From the NCBI GenBank assembly GCA_027924585.1, contig BSBM01000637.1:2542001-2606000 (forward strand): a DNA stretch of 64,000 nt. The letters run 5' to 3'. The stretch is from Larix kaempferi (taxonomy: Eukaryota; Streptophyta; Pinopsida; Pinales; Pinaceae). Position numbers and translations under genes: made by a program. Positions 47,259 to 58,810 of the stretch are shown piece after piece. Numbering within the stretch: the stretch's first letter is position 1; every line of letters starts with the position of its first letter. A model generated the notes under the pieces. It was not told where the DNA came from. It saw only the letters and a list, made by a program, of their open reading frames with translations, and made no database searches.

Positions 47259-48287
47259 AAACAATTTTTCTTATACTAAGACCACGTTCTAAAAAATTAT
47301 GTACATAGTAGAATAATAGTCTTTTATTACTGGTTTTTTTTGCAAATTTTTATTACTTTACCTTTCCATAATTTTCTATTTTGATGTATATAAATAATTA
47401 GTCAAGATAAAAGTTTTGTTCAATGTGATCGAAATCTCATTGAAGGAGAAGAATCCATAACCTAATGGAAAAAGGTGAAGATATATTGTTCTTAGAGTCT
47501 TGCAAAGCAAGTCACTATCCTCGTGGAGCTAATGTTAGTACTAATATTTTTCTCCACATAAAAACACTCCTCGAAGTTATTTAGCATGATATACACAATT
47601 TCCTTCATCCCTCAAGAGCTAACGATTAAATGAAAATGAAGCGGAGGCCTAAAGGTGACCAATGGACAACAACTTGGGGCCTAATGATGGTCTCTTAGGC
47701 ACTAAAGTTACTCATCCATTAGATCAAAGGATATCTGATGGCCCAGAGATCATACACGCCCATAAATTGCAAGAGAATTAAATACATAGAGCAAACGTTT
47801 AAGTTCATAGGGGCGTACAATAGATCAATCATTGAGATCTAAAATCAGATGATAAGATGATCCCTCCCTAAAAGGGACATGAGCATGCATTTTCCTCAAA
47901 ACCTATGACGACACGCGCTCGTTGATGATTGACCGTTCCTCCTTCAGTGTGGTTTTATCATACCGCCCACTAATAGCGTGTTACCACCTTGGAAAAAAAG
48001 AAGTGGTATTCATCCATGTCCGCATCCAAAATCTCTTTACAGCTCACCATTCTAACAACTCATCCCTCTCTTGACGTTCCATCTTTCATGTAAGTCCCCA
48101 CCTTTCCTCGTCACCTCTCTGCCTACCATCTATCATATGGGTCCCAATGCTTCCTCCTCTTACCTCCACCTCAAAATAACATTGAAAGTTATGTTCCCCA
48201 AATGTATAAACGGATATTTTACCTATTTTAAAAATATTATTTCCTTGTTAAGCTCAAGCATGCTTCCAACAAACCCAGTGTACCAGG
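47259..48287. repeat. Noncoding tail of the duplicated segment, copy 2
   Basis: Closely similar to 28038-28997. Similarity ends at GGTCAACCAT, before the CACTA-like region. No gene. Confidence 0.75.
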
Positions 48288-48368
48288 TCAACCATCACAA
48301 CTACATTTTGACCCAAAATCTGATGGCAAAACCATCTGATATGCGACACTTGTCTGTTGCATATATGT

Positions 48369-48782
48369 CACTATCTTTTTTTTAGCCGTCGGTGGTTTTT
48401 TGTAGGTTATTTGACACTCCCTTTGACTGTCGGTTAATCGATGGCTTATTGGTACCGTCGATGGTGCTTTAAATGTTGGTTGCGCGATGTGTAGTTCTTA
48501 TTTTAAAGAATTAAAAACTTAACGAAAGCGTCGCTTCTCCGATTCAATGTCAATTTCTACGCATCGGTTAACGGATGCCCTAAGACTTTTTTTAAAACAA
48601 TCCGACGGTAACCTACCGTCACAGGTATAGCAAGGCTATCGGTTTACTATGTCACGGCGGCGATTAATCGATGGTCAGCTGCCGTCGCATTATAGCATAT
48701 CCGTTGGTTAACCGACGAATATGTAGTTTTTTGAAAACAAATATATTTTGCAAGACGTCGAATAAGCGACGGCCTGTAATTA
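48369..48782. mobile_element. CACTA-like terminus with subterminal repeats
   Basis: CACTATC at 48369, then within 400 bp at least seven direct or inverted copies of a GTCGGTTAATCGATGG / CCGACGGT-type word. This is the usual build of an En/Spm (CACTA) end. The opposite end (TAGTG) was not found up to 64000. A CACTA-type transposase remnant lies at 61704-63940. Confidence 0.55.
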
Positions 48783-49101
48783 ACAAACAAAAAAAAATGT
48801 GACCTAATATTGTGGGAGACTTGTATGGAATTAAACCCTAAACCATAGTCATGCCTAAATGAAAATATCTAAACTAAGAGAAGTTAGTCGATGATTATTT
48901 TCCATGCTTATCCTCAAACTGCATATATTTGTTCTTGATTATTTCCCTCAACATACTTGAGCCGATTATGTGCATGTGAAATGCTTAAGTTTCCATTAAA
49001 CTTTTTTTCTTCCATTGTTTAATCCAACCCTCCCATTTCCTTATATAATCGGAGCGACATTCTCGTGCTTTAGTAAAATGATGCTCACACCTTCTATTTC
49101 C
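48783..49101. other. Unassigned DNA before the Copia element
   Basis: No gene or repeat recognised. It forms one piece with 57187 onward once the Copia element is removed. Confidence 0.5.
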
Positions 49102-49703
49102 TATTGATGTATATGTAACTTCAGAATGTATTTCACATATATGTATAATGTATTCCTATAGAGATGTTATTATTCCTCTATATGGAAGTGTCATCATTTA
49201 TATTGTAAGTGTCGTAACTTATACTTGATGGGTTATTAGACCACCTTGTTGGGGTCGGCCCTGTATAAGTCATGTGGGTCAAAGGGTTATTAGACCACCC
49301 TAGTGGGGGTCGGCCCAATCAGCATTATGTTAAGTGGTTAAGTTGAGGCCGACCTAGTTGAGTAAAGGTCAAGTCAAGTTAGTGTATAAATAGAGAGTGT
49401 CTCTCTCTTAGTTTACACATTCTATTCTCTCACTCACACTTTGGAGTGTGGCGCACTTGTGGAGTAGGAGGCTCTACTACTAAGAGAAGACTATCTCTTG
49501 TATTCTGGTTGTATCATTGCTCTATCTATCTCTGAGGAAGTTATTGGGGTTTTTCACCTTTATGGTTTTCCCCAAGTAAACTCTGTGTCTCTTGTGTGCT
49601 TGTATTATTGTGTCCATGATTGATATGCTGTAGATTTGTTGTACATGTTGTTCTCTCAATTAAGATCCTAGATCAGATTGAAGTAAATTTTGAAAATTTA
49701 ACA
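49102..49703 (+). repeat. 5' LTR of Copia element
   Basis: Starts TATTGATG (TGTTGATG in the 3' LTR) and ends TTTAACA. TATA box TATAAATAGAG at 49385-49395. It contains a partial internal duplication of ATTAGACCACC...GGTCGGCCC (about 49230 and 49280). Confidence 0.95.
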
Positions 49704-49715
49704 TGGTATAAGAGC
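49704..49715 (+). other. Primer binding site of Copia element
   Basis: TGGTATAAGAGC directly after the LTR. It is one base away from the usual plant initiator tRNA-Met site TGGTATCAGAGC. Confidence 0.9.
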
Positions 49716-51885
49716 TAGCCTGAAAGAAGGCATGATATGGCATGTATGACACTTGTTGCACTTACGATGTTAGGGCTTGATATAGAAAAAACCAGTCATC
49801 GTAGCACTTTCGCTATAAATCTATTTTGGTAAATTTTTCATATCTAAAACTTTTACAGGTCGAAGATCAGATCCCCATGTACCTTGTGTCCAAATGAAAA
49901 CCTCTAATTCGTTGTACTTTGTGATTTATGATCTATACAATATAGGGTTTCTGCCTCTTCCAAATCTGAGTCAAAATCAGGTGACCTTGGGAAAAAGGTC
50001 ATAACTTGGGCTAGGAAGCTCCAAATAAAATTTCGTAAAAATTTACACATAGTACACAGACTGTACTATCCTAGAAAAGTTTTTCAGAGGCCTAAGTTTA
50101 ACTAGTGACACGTGGCACACCGTAGAAGTTCGCTCTCCTGTATTATCCCATAAATAGGTCACGTTGCGACACTTGGCATAACTCTCTCTTAGAGAATCCA
50201 ATTGAGGTCAGACCTGTCGGGATAGAAATATAACAGGTAGAGATATCTCAAGAAAAGTTTCAGACCTTGTGGATCGAAAAGTTCAGAGTTACACCAGAAA
50301 CAATCAGGTACATATTTCTGTCAATTTTTTTTTTATTTTTGAGCACCTTCATTCATGGCTTCCGGAATTTAGGGCTTCGGATAAAGTTGGATTTTTTGTA
50401 ATCGGAGACCACGGCTGAATGCTACTCATCAAAATAGAAATTTAGAGACCAAGATCAGAATTTTTGGTTGGGCAAAAGGCCAGGCTTGATCAGACCCTAG
50501 TTCGGGACTTTGATCAGAAAAGTGGAAAATTAGGGCTTCTACAAAAATGGGAATTTTTGAAATCTGTGACCACGGCTGGAAGCTCCTCATAAAAATAGAA
50601 TCTTAGAGCTTTGGATCAAACCTTTTGATTGGGAAGAAGAGTGGGCTTCATCAAACCCCAGTTCGGGGTCACGTCCAGTGAATCCGGAAGTTTCAAAGGA
50701 AAAATTGAGGAGTGAAACTTTGCAGTTTTCAAATTCTGAATATACCAGCTTGATTAGCTCATCAAGGCACATATTTATATCCTTTCGGAAGCTTGAAATT
50801 CAAAGTTTGAATTTTTGGGGTTTCTCTGACAAACCCTATTTCAGCTCCAGATCTAGTTCCTGCAAATCAAGTGGATTGGGTTAATCCTAGAAGAGGATGG
50901 ATTGGTCACCTGCATAAGTGAAGAAGTTCCTGTTTCAAAGGGAGATGATGCTAAGGCCTTCCATAAGAAGATTACAAGTTCATAGTTAAGTTTATGATAT
51001 GTTTGTCTTCATATCATTACATTAAAATCTTGATTAATTACTAGACTTGTCGTATTACCTTAATAGAAGATATTCATTGATTAAGGTTTTGACACTTATG
51101 ATTGTACTAATGCATTATGGTGTTGTATGAGGTTTATGTTGTCTACTAACATAAAAGGTACACCAAGAAATACAAATCATGTTCTACTTCAAGAACATAT
51201 GATCATGGTGACATGAAGACAAAGATTCATCCATTGTCATGGGTCACATAGAAGATCTACTTATGAGGTATGTATAACTTGGTTCTACAATGGTTAACTT
51301 ATGAGTCATGTAGGTTACTAGCACAAGTCAATGAAGAGAACCAAAAGACATTATGCGGGTATGTTAGACATAACTAGCTAGCATGCTAATCTAGGTATGT
51401 TTTTCCTATATCAAGTTAGAATCCCCCCTTGTGTTAGGATCTTATACTATTGTGTTGTTGATAATGATTATTCATGAAGTCATAGGTTTGAATAGTCATG
51501 GCTGTATGCATATTATGTTTCTTACCATAATTGATGATATGACTAACTAGAAGAATCATGAAGGTATAGGTTTGAGTAATCACGGGTTTATGCATTGATG
51601 ATTTAACTAATCAGAACAGTCCTAGGATCAAATAAGAATATGCATGAGTAAAAGAAGACTTCCCTGAAACCTTGAATACTAATGTTTATTATTTGTGAAT
51701 GATCATGAATATACATGTTTAAGATTATTGTGTTTTGATAGTATTAAGATTATACTAATAAATGTGTGATTATGTATGAGACTTCAAGGATAACACAATG
51801 ATGATACTAATAAGCATGCATAGTGATTAAGGATGGATGTAAGTTCAAGGATAGGTAATCTAGGATGCAAAGATCAAGAAGGAGC
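49716..51885 (+). other. Leader and lost gag/protease region of Copia element
   Basis: No gag or protease motif is readable. There is a direct duplication of about 160 bp (about 50369-50530 and 50531-50676: GACCACGGCTG, AAAATAGAA, CAGTTCGGG-like blocks). A short open stretch near 50885-50990 may be a leader or gag remnant. Confidence 0.55.
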
Positions 51886-52020
51886 ACACTCTAGTTGTTC
51901 CTGCAAGAAAGCAAAGGAGCACACTTCAGTAGTTTCTGCAAGGATGTAGATATTCAGAGGGAGTTGACCACTTCTCACAATCCACATCAGAATGGAGTTG
52001 CAAAGATTCAGAGGGAGTCC
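51886..52020 (+). pseudogene. Copia integrase fragment
   Basis: FCKDVDIQRELTTSHNPHQNGVAK corresponds to the end of the Copia integrase core. The catalytic Glu of NGVAE is Lys. The rest of integrase is lost; 52021-52440 holds nothing recognisable. Confidence 0.75.
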
Positions 52021-52549
52021 ACCCAGCAACCAAACAAAGATAAGTATTTGAATTGTCATTTCTTACATAATGTTATTCAATGATATATATGCTTATGTTC
52101 CTAGAATTAGGTTGTGTATTATGCATATTAGAATAGTTGCATTGATGAACAGTATACTACTAATATACATGGGTAAGTGGCCTATGGTATTGTACAACAT
52201 TCCATTGCTACTTATCTAGAATGAAACCTCTTTGCCGACATGTTAGGAGTTGTGCACACTCTTAACAATGTTCTGGTAGAGATTGGAAGGCATCTAGAAA
52301 GTTACGGAATATGGATAAATGTTGTATTGAAGCATTGGCTAAGATAATTGCATGACTGTATGACATATTTCTTTATGTGTAAGAATTTGTTCTGAAAACT
52401 ATGAGATGTTTTCTAATCATGCAATTTAACTTGTTGTGTAGGAAAGATCGTATACCATCACCTACAAAAGAAGGAGTACAACATTTGTTCAGCAAGAAAG
52501 TTATCTATTGAAAATATTGAAGACATTGAAGTTCCTAGGATCTGGGAAG

Positions 52550-55051
52550 AATGCCATGATCGAGGAGTACAAGTTGATCATGAAGATGTTTGGGATGCAG
52601 TCCCAAGACCTAAAGGGGAGTCTGTAGTGACTTCCAAGAGGATCTACAGATCAAGCATGTTGTAGGTGGTAGCATAGAGACTTTTGCTCCTGTAGCCAGA
52701 TACACTTCAATTAGATCAGTACTTGCTCTGGCTACAGTGATGAAGTGAAAGATACACCAAATGGATTTCAAGACAGCCTTCTTGAATGGTGTAGTTGAAG
52801 AAGAAGTGTATGTGGATGACCTGTTTATAACAGGTGAGGATAGATTGATTGCCGACATGCAGAGGAATCTTGCTGCTGAGTTCGAGATGAAGAACTTGGG
52901 GATGATGCATTATTTGTTTTTGGCATGGAGGTGTGGCAAAGTGCAGATGGAATATTCCTTAGACAAGGGAAGTATGTAGTAGAGATCCTGAAGAGGTTTG
53001 GGATGATGGAATGCAAGGCTATGGCCACACCTATGGTATCAAACCTGAAGCTTCTGTGTGATGCTTCATCTGAGCCAGTTGATATCACTATGTATCGTCA
53101 GATGATTGGGTCCTTGATGCACCTGACGAACATGAGACCAGATATTTGCTTTGCGGTGAACACATTGAGCCAGTTCCTGATGGATGCGAGGAGTGTTCAC
53201 CTAGTAGCTATAAAGCATATTCTGAGGTACCTGAAGAGTACAATTGATTATGAGCTCAAGTATGATGTGAATCAAAAGTTTAACCTGCAAGGTTATGTTG
53301 ATTCAGATTGGGCAGGTAGTGCTGCAGATAGGGGTGTGATCTCTTGGTTTAGCAGGAAGCAATCTTGCATAGCACTAAGTATAGCCGAAGCAGAGTATGT
53401 TGTGACGGATGAGCAGGTTGCAGATGTATTAACGAAGCCGTTGGCCAGAGTGCAGTTTGAGTACTTGTTGGCTGCTTTCTGGACAGACCTGGGTTTTTAG
53501 GAGGCGCAGCAACAAACACCCCTTTGGCGCACTAGCCCTTTCAGTAACGAGCTGCGCAATAGCCCGAAGTCTCACCCGAAGTGGCTATGGGGGGGATAAG
53601 GAATCAGGTTTCCTTATCCTAGGTGGTGTGGAGTCTACAGTCTTCTCTCTTCCCTTCTTGGAGGTAACCCCTGAACAGAGTGTCTTACTCTTTCATAGGT
53701 CTCCCAGCGCTGGAGCTCACTCTTCTCAGCCGAGCTGCGCAGTAGCTCCGCACCTGCGCATGAGCCTTTTACCCGCTACCTCCGATACACTATGTATCGT
53801 CTCTGGCCTTGCACCACAGCGCACTAACACACTTTTTTAGCGCTGCAGCGACAGTGTTCTTATAGACTCCTTCGACAATGCACGAGTACAACTTCTAAGG
53901 GGGCTTCCAGGATTTACTTTACATAATCATTCATAAAGATAGCGAAACCTTCATAGAAACATAGACAGTAAAGAAAAGAAATGCAATCACATAAAGCATC
54001 ACCACAACAACAAGAATTATGTGGTTCACTTCCAGGAGGGAAGCTACGTCCACGGGAACTGTGTTTTATATTATCTTGAGATGGGGATAACACAGTTCCA
54101 CTGCGCACACAGTTGCAGCCTTAGATCTTTTTGGGAAACTCCATGCACACAGCTGGGAGCCCTTCTCTTAGATCTATTCTCTTCTTCTACAGATATTACC
54201 ATGACAAAGACATACACTTAAATTCCCCTCTCAGTCCTCTTGCGACTAGTAAATACATGCAATGGCCCTTACACCAAGTGGTCTTCCTGCGAGATCGTGA
54301 CCTTCTTACATGCACAAAATGATCATTAATAGCTTAAAAGATACAACAATACAAATGACTCAGACATCAACTTAGACTGTCTGTGTAACTCAGTAACTAT
54401 CTAACTCTCTAACCCTTTTCCCTTTTCAATTACACATATATATATAGGTGGCCCTGAGGATCGCACCTTTACAAAACTGTGGGCCTTTCCCAACAGTGAT
54501 CCCCAAAAACCCTAACCGCGGACACGGCTAGGTGTATTGTAAGTGTCTCTTACAGTCACGTCGCAGCTTCCTGCAGACTCCACGATTTCCGGGGCAGATC
54601 GTGGGTATGGGCGCCGCTTCATCGTTCTTTGCTCCTTGTCCTTCACCTTCAATGCTTCGGCCCGTTGCTCTTACTTGGTCTGAGCAACCATAACTCCTGT
54701 ACTTTGCCTTAATGAGGGCAGCTGAGCCCTCTATTCCACCGCTTCATTTACTGTGGTGGTTGAGCTTTCTACTCAGCCACCTTATTTATTCTTTCCTTTG
54801 ACTTGTGCATGTGAGCTCCACGATTTTTGGCCCGTAATCTGCGGTGAGCTCGTCCATCTAGTGCCGTATCGCGCACTATTCATTTCTGCCCAAAAATGGT
54901 GCTTTTCCTCAAAATTAGCACTTTTCCTTCAAAACTTAGTGATTTTTCCTAAAACTTGGCAGCTTTGCCATAGCTACAGCCTATGCTCCAACAGTACTTC
55001 AGAGAGAGGCTTGGTGCACTTCAGATCAAGGTTCCTTCCAAAGGGAATTAA
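52550..55051 (+). pseudogene. Copia RT/RNase H, shrunken by in-frame deletions and split by a solo LTR
   Basis: The reading starts with VWDAVPRPKGESVVTSK, then ETFAPVARYTSIRSV, FLNGVVEEEVYVDDLFITGE, GMMHY, YRQMIGSLMHLTNMRPDI, DSDWAGS, SRKQSCIALS, EQVADVLTKPLA, all in normal Copia order. Compared with the usual family protein, blocks are missing before ETFAPVA, between EEEVY and VDDLF (much of the RT palm), after AADR, and between EAEYV and TDEQ. A 1-base loss near 52920 shifts the frame. The last codons lie after the solo LTR (54999-55051: FRERLGALQIKVPSKGN, stop 55049), so the C-terminus is complete apart from the insertion. It is dead as an enzyme. Confidence 0.9.
53466..54993 (-). mobile_element. 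Solo LTR of element A family, inverted, in Copia RNase H
   Basis: 1528 bp, ends TGTTGG/CCAACA, TSD GTACT at 53461-53465 and 54994-54998. It aligns along its length with 6313-7778 reversed. It interrupts the codon run for FEYFRERLG in the Copia reading frame. It formed by recombination between the two LTRs of a full insertion, or is a remnant. Confidence 0.95.
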
Positions 55052-55740
55052 TGAGTTTGGAAGATGCAGATGCACATGAGCTTTTCTGACATGGTTGATG
55101 TGTTCTCCCTTGGTCATGATGTAATTGCTGAGCCATTTTTTACATGGTGGTAGATGTGTTCTCCCATGGTGAAAAATTAAGGGATAGAGCCTTCCCCAAA
55201 TGGTGGTAGATGTGTTCTCCCATATCGGTGGTGTAAGTGCTGGATGATGTGCATCTGGGCTGTGCTTCGTGGACGATGAGATGATATGAAGAGGACGATG
55301 CTATGATGATCAGGAGGATCATGGATGATGAGCATCAGGACGATGCTCCAGTTACTACTCGGTATATGTATATGCATCATATTGGACGCTTGTTATGATT
55401 AGTTGGATCATTTATATATATATATGCATCATGTTGGATGTTGGATATGATCAGTTGAATCATTTATGTGGATACATTGTGTGGATCATGTATCTGTGTA
55501 TGTATCAGGTGGATACATTGTATGATCGGGTAGATCATGTATGATGATATGTATCAGGTATATACTTGGTATGCATCAGGTGGATGCATTGTATGATCAG
55601 GATGATCGTGGATGACAAGCTTCTCCAGATGACGTGCATCAGGATGATGCAATGATGATGATCAAGATGATCATGTGTACATTAGGATGATGTATGGTGA
55701 GTATCAGGATGATACTTTGTGGTCGTGGATCAGGTTGTGC
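55052..55740 (+). repeat. 3' tail of Copia element, low-complexity repeats
   Basis: Three copies of an ATGGTGGTAGATGTGTTCTCCC-like word (about 55090-55230), then GGATCATGTAT/GTATCAGGTGGATACATTGT words to about 55740. No gene. Copia elements usually have little sequence between the pol stop and the 3' LTR. Confidence 0.65.
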
Positions 55741-55744
55741 AGAT

Positions 55745-56335
55745 GAGCATGTCTGGGAGATCCTATAGGTCGGAGTTGTGTGCCCGTAACAGCTTGGGAT
55801 GCTCTTTCGAGACATCGCTCTGGGAGGACATGTAATTTGTGCCCTGGGATATCTTCAGGTTGGATTTGTGTACCCATAACATCCTAAGATGCTCTTGCGA
55901 GTTTTTGTCCTATGGCATGTAATTTTCTCTTGGGAGATCTGGACAGGATGAAAAAGGCCTCAGATGCTTCAGCTAGGTTTTTCCATGACCACATGAAATT
56001 TGCTCCTGGGAGATCTGGACAGGATGAAAAATGCCTCAGATGCTTCAGCCAAGTTTTGTGGTGGGCCACATGTAATGTGCTCCTGGGAGATCCGACAGGT
56101 AGAGCTGTGTGCTCGTAACAGCCTGGGATGCTTCAGCCAGGTTTTGTGGTGAGATCACATGTGATGTGCTCCTGAGAGATCCAACAGGTAGAGCTGTGTG
56201 CTCATAACATCCTGGGATTCTTCAACCAGGTTTTGTGATGGGTCACATGTAATGTGCTCCTAGGAGATCCAACAGGTAGAGTTGTCTGCTCGTAATAGCC
56301 TGGGATGCTGCAGCCAGGTTTTGTGACGCATGTAA
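55745..56335 (+). repeat. Degenerate tandem array, 76-89 bp units, about 7 copies
   Basis: Units begin CATGTAATGTGCTCCTGGGAG and contain GATGCTTCAGCCAGGTTTTG. Starts are near 55748, 55830, 55915, 55993, 56070, 56157 and 56243. Unit length and middle part vary. It lies in the 3' tail of the Copia element. Confidence 0.8.
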
Positions 56336-56584
56336 TAAGTCCTGAGGATTCCACAGTATGGTCAGTGATGACGAAGACCTGTAGGTGGTGGGCCTACATC
56401 CAGTATGAAAAAGGAATGGCTCTGTAGAACTTCCTATGACGAGTAGATTCAGAGATTGATTGAGATAGCAGCAGCAGTGACGATGATGATGACACGATGA
56501 CGATTATCCAGTGACGATGATCCAGAGAAGATGAGTTGTGCTAGAAGACCTGTGTCGAGAAATACCTTCCTAGTTAAGAGGGAG

Positions 56585-57186
56585 TGTTGATGTATATGTA
56601 ACTTCGGAATGTATTTCACATATATGTATATTGTATTCCTATAGAGATGTTATTATTCCTCTATACGGAAGTGTCGTCATTTATATTGTAAGTGTCGTAA
56701 CTTATACTTGATTGGTTATTAGACCACCTTGTTGGGGTCGGCCCTATATAAGTCATGTGGGTCAAAGGGTTATTAGACCACCCTAGTGGGGGTCATCCCA
56801 ATCAGCATTATGTTAAGTGGTTAAGTTGAGGTCGACCTAGTTGAGTAAAGGTCAAGTCAAGTTAGTGTATAAATAGAGAGTGTGTCTCTCTCATTTTACA
56901 CATTCTATTCTCTCACTCACACTTTGGAGAGTGGCGCACTTGTGGAGGAGGAGGCTCTGCTACTAGGAGAATACTATCTCTTGTATTCTGGTTGTATCAT
57001 TGCTCTATCTATCTCTGAGGAAGTTATTGGGGTTTTTCACCTTTATGGTTCTCCCCAAGTAAACTCTATGTCTCTTGTGTGCTTGCATTATTGTGTCCAT
57101 GATTGATATGCTGTAGATTTGTTGTACATGTTGTTCTCTCAGTTAAGATCCTAGATCAGATTGAAGTAAATTCTGAAAATTTAACA
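56585..57186 (+). repeat. 3' LTR of Copia element
   Basis: TGTTGATG...TTTAACA, 602 bp, nearly identical to the 5' LTR by eye. It is preceded by the purine tract AAGAGGGAG. Confidence 0.95.
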
Positions 57187-58810
57187 CTTCCTTTCAACAG
57201 ATTAACATTTTCAAATATTGCACATCTTTCGGAGTTCCCATGGGGGTTGGCCATCTTAGCAATCCCAAGCCTGACTGAACAACCAACTTCTAATAGTCTA
57301 CACTACTTCCAATTTTGCTCTAAGACCCAATTCAATGAGCAAATTCCAAACATTTGCATCCATGGAATACTGAGAACGATGATGCCTACAAGGGAAACAA
57401 CTTCCAGATTGTTCTTGGTGGAGTACAACATTCATTAACTTGTCCCATCTTGGCAAATAAATAAAAGAATACCTCATACAACATGAGGTATGAGAGTACA
57501 TGGAAGTTTGGCTCCATTAATGTTGGATTAAGCCTTTCCCACATTGCTTTCCACTTGTCCTTTGTGATTGTTTGCTTCATACTTAGCTATGAGTTTAAGG
57601 TATGATTCATGGGAGGTGACTTAGGATTAACCCCCCCCAATATATATATATATATTCTCATCATTATGAGTTGTAGATTATAAGCTTTGTTTTCTTTCTC
57701 ATTTTTTGAGGAGTTACGCAATCTCGAGACACGATAAATATCCATGAATTCAAAACTCTTTGCTATTCTTTGAGCTCTACTTCTGAACCTATTGAGCTAA
57801 GGTTCATGAGGCAATGCTTGATGGACCATATGATGATAATTGTTGAGGAGTCCCTTATCATTGAAATCAGAATTATCCTTGTTTGTTTCAAATTCAACAT
57901 CCCTTATATAATCTCAAATCTTTTGCTTGATTATTGGTAACGTTGTCTAATCCCAACAAAAAAATAGTTTCATATTTCCCTCAATGTTGAGAATAATCCC
58001 TTGCACTTGCCATCGTTGTAAAATAGTGTAATTATACTATTCATCATTAATCTACATTTAAATTCACATTAAGAAAATTATGGATACTTATAAAAAAATC
58101 TTCCTCCTAATCAATGGTTCCCTTATAACCTGCATATAAGTATATACTACAAACGTTTTCCAAACAATACTCTAAATTAAATCTACACCACTAAAATTTG
58201 AAAATGACAAATCATCTTTGCTTTGAAAGACTAACTAAATAAAGTCAAAACCATAAAATTTGAAAATGACAAAACATCTTTCCATTTGAAAAATTGACTT
58301 AATAAGCTCAAAGACTTCAACTATGACTAAAATGGGAAACCACATAAAGAGGATTTGGGCACCCATTGAATCAAGCCTTAGGAAAATACCATGCTACTAA
58401 ACACTCAAGTTAACTAAGTCCCTCCAATATCTTCAAAAAAAAACTACACTAATAGAATAAACAATTACATACACCTACATCGAAATATCTTAAAAAAAAC
58501 ACTACACTTATAGAATAAACAATTACATACACCTACATCGAACTGGTCAGGAAGTACGCCAATGGCCCCATGCTCACAACATCATGTTTAATTGCATTGC
58601 AAGCAAATCTCATAGGCTAACCCACCCATGAAAGTGACCATCTATCATAAGACGGTTTTGGGGCCAGTGGGACTTCATGTGACAGTGACAATACTGACCA
58701 TCTGAAAGTGACAATACTGACAAATCTGTTTCAATGTACCATCAGTGATTTCCATACAACTATGTATGTGTGACATATTCAGATACATGTGAAAATAGGT
58801 CTTTACTTAC
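57187..58810. other. No recognisable gene
   Basis: AT-rich DNA with a C-run/TA-repeat tract near 57630-57655 and a nearly exact 45-bp direct repeat at about 58436-58480 and 58490-58540 (ACTACAC..TAGAATAAACAATTACATACACC). Short ORFs on both strands show no family likeness. It may hold 3' parts of the kinase fragment that are no longer readable. Confidence 0.5.

Larger units (their letters stand above)
49102..57186 (+). mobile_element. Decayed Ty1/Copia retrotransposon with nested solo LTR
   Basis: Two LTRs of 602 bp each (49102-49703, 56585-57186), primer site TGGTATAAGAGC, remains of integrase, RT and RNase H, and purine tract AAGAGGGAG before the 3' LTR. The flanks TTTCC (49097-49101) and CTTCC (57187-57191) are a TSD with one change. 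It is 8085 bp long, of which 1533 bp are the nested solo LTR and TSD. Gag and protease are not recognisable. Confidence 0.93.

Noticed and set aside
55745-56335. Regularly spaced repeats resembling a CRISPR array
   Set aside because: Whole units repeat without unique spacers, unit length varies, and it lies inside a plant Copia element.
57103-57580. ORFs of 64-111 codons on both strands after the Copia element
   Set aside because: They overlap each other, partly lie in the LTR, and have no family likeness.
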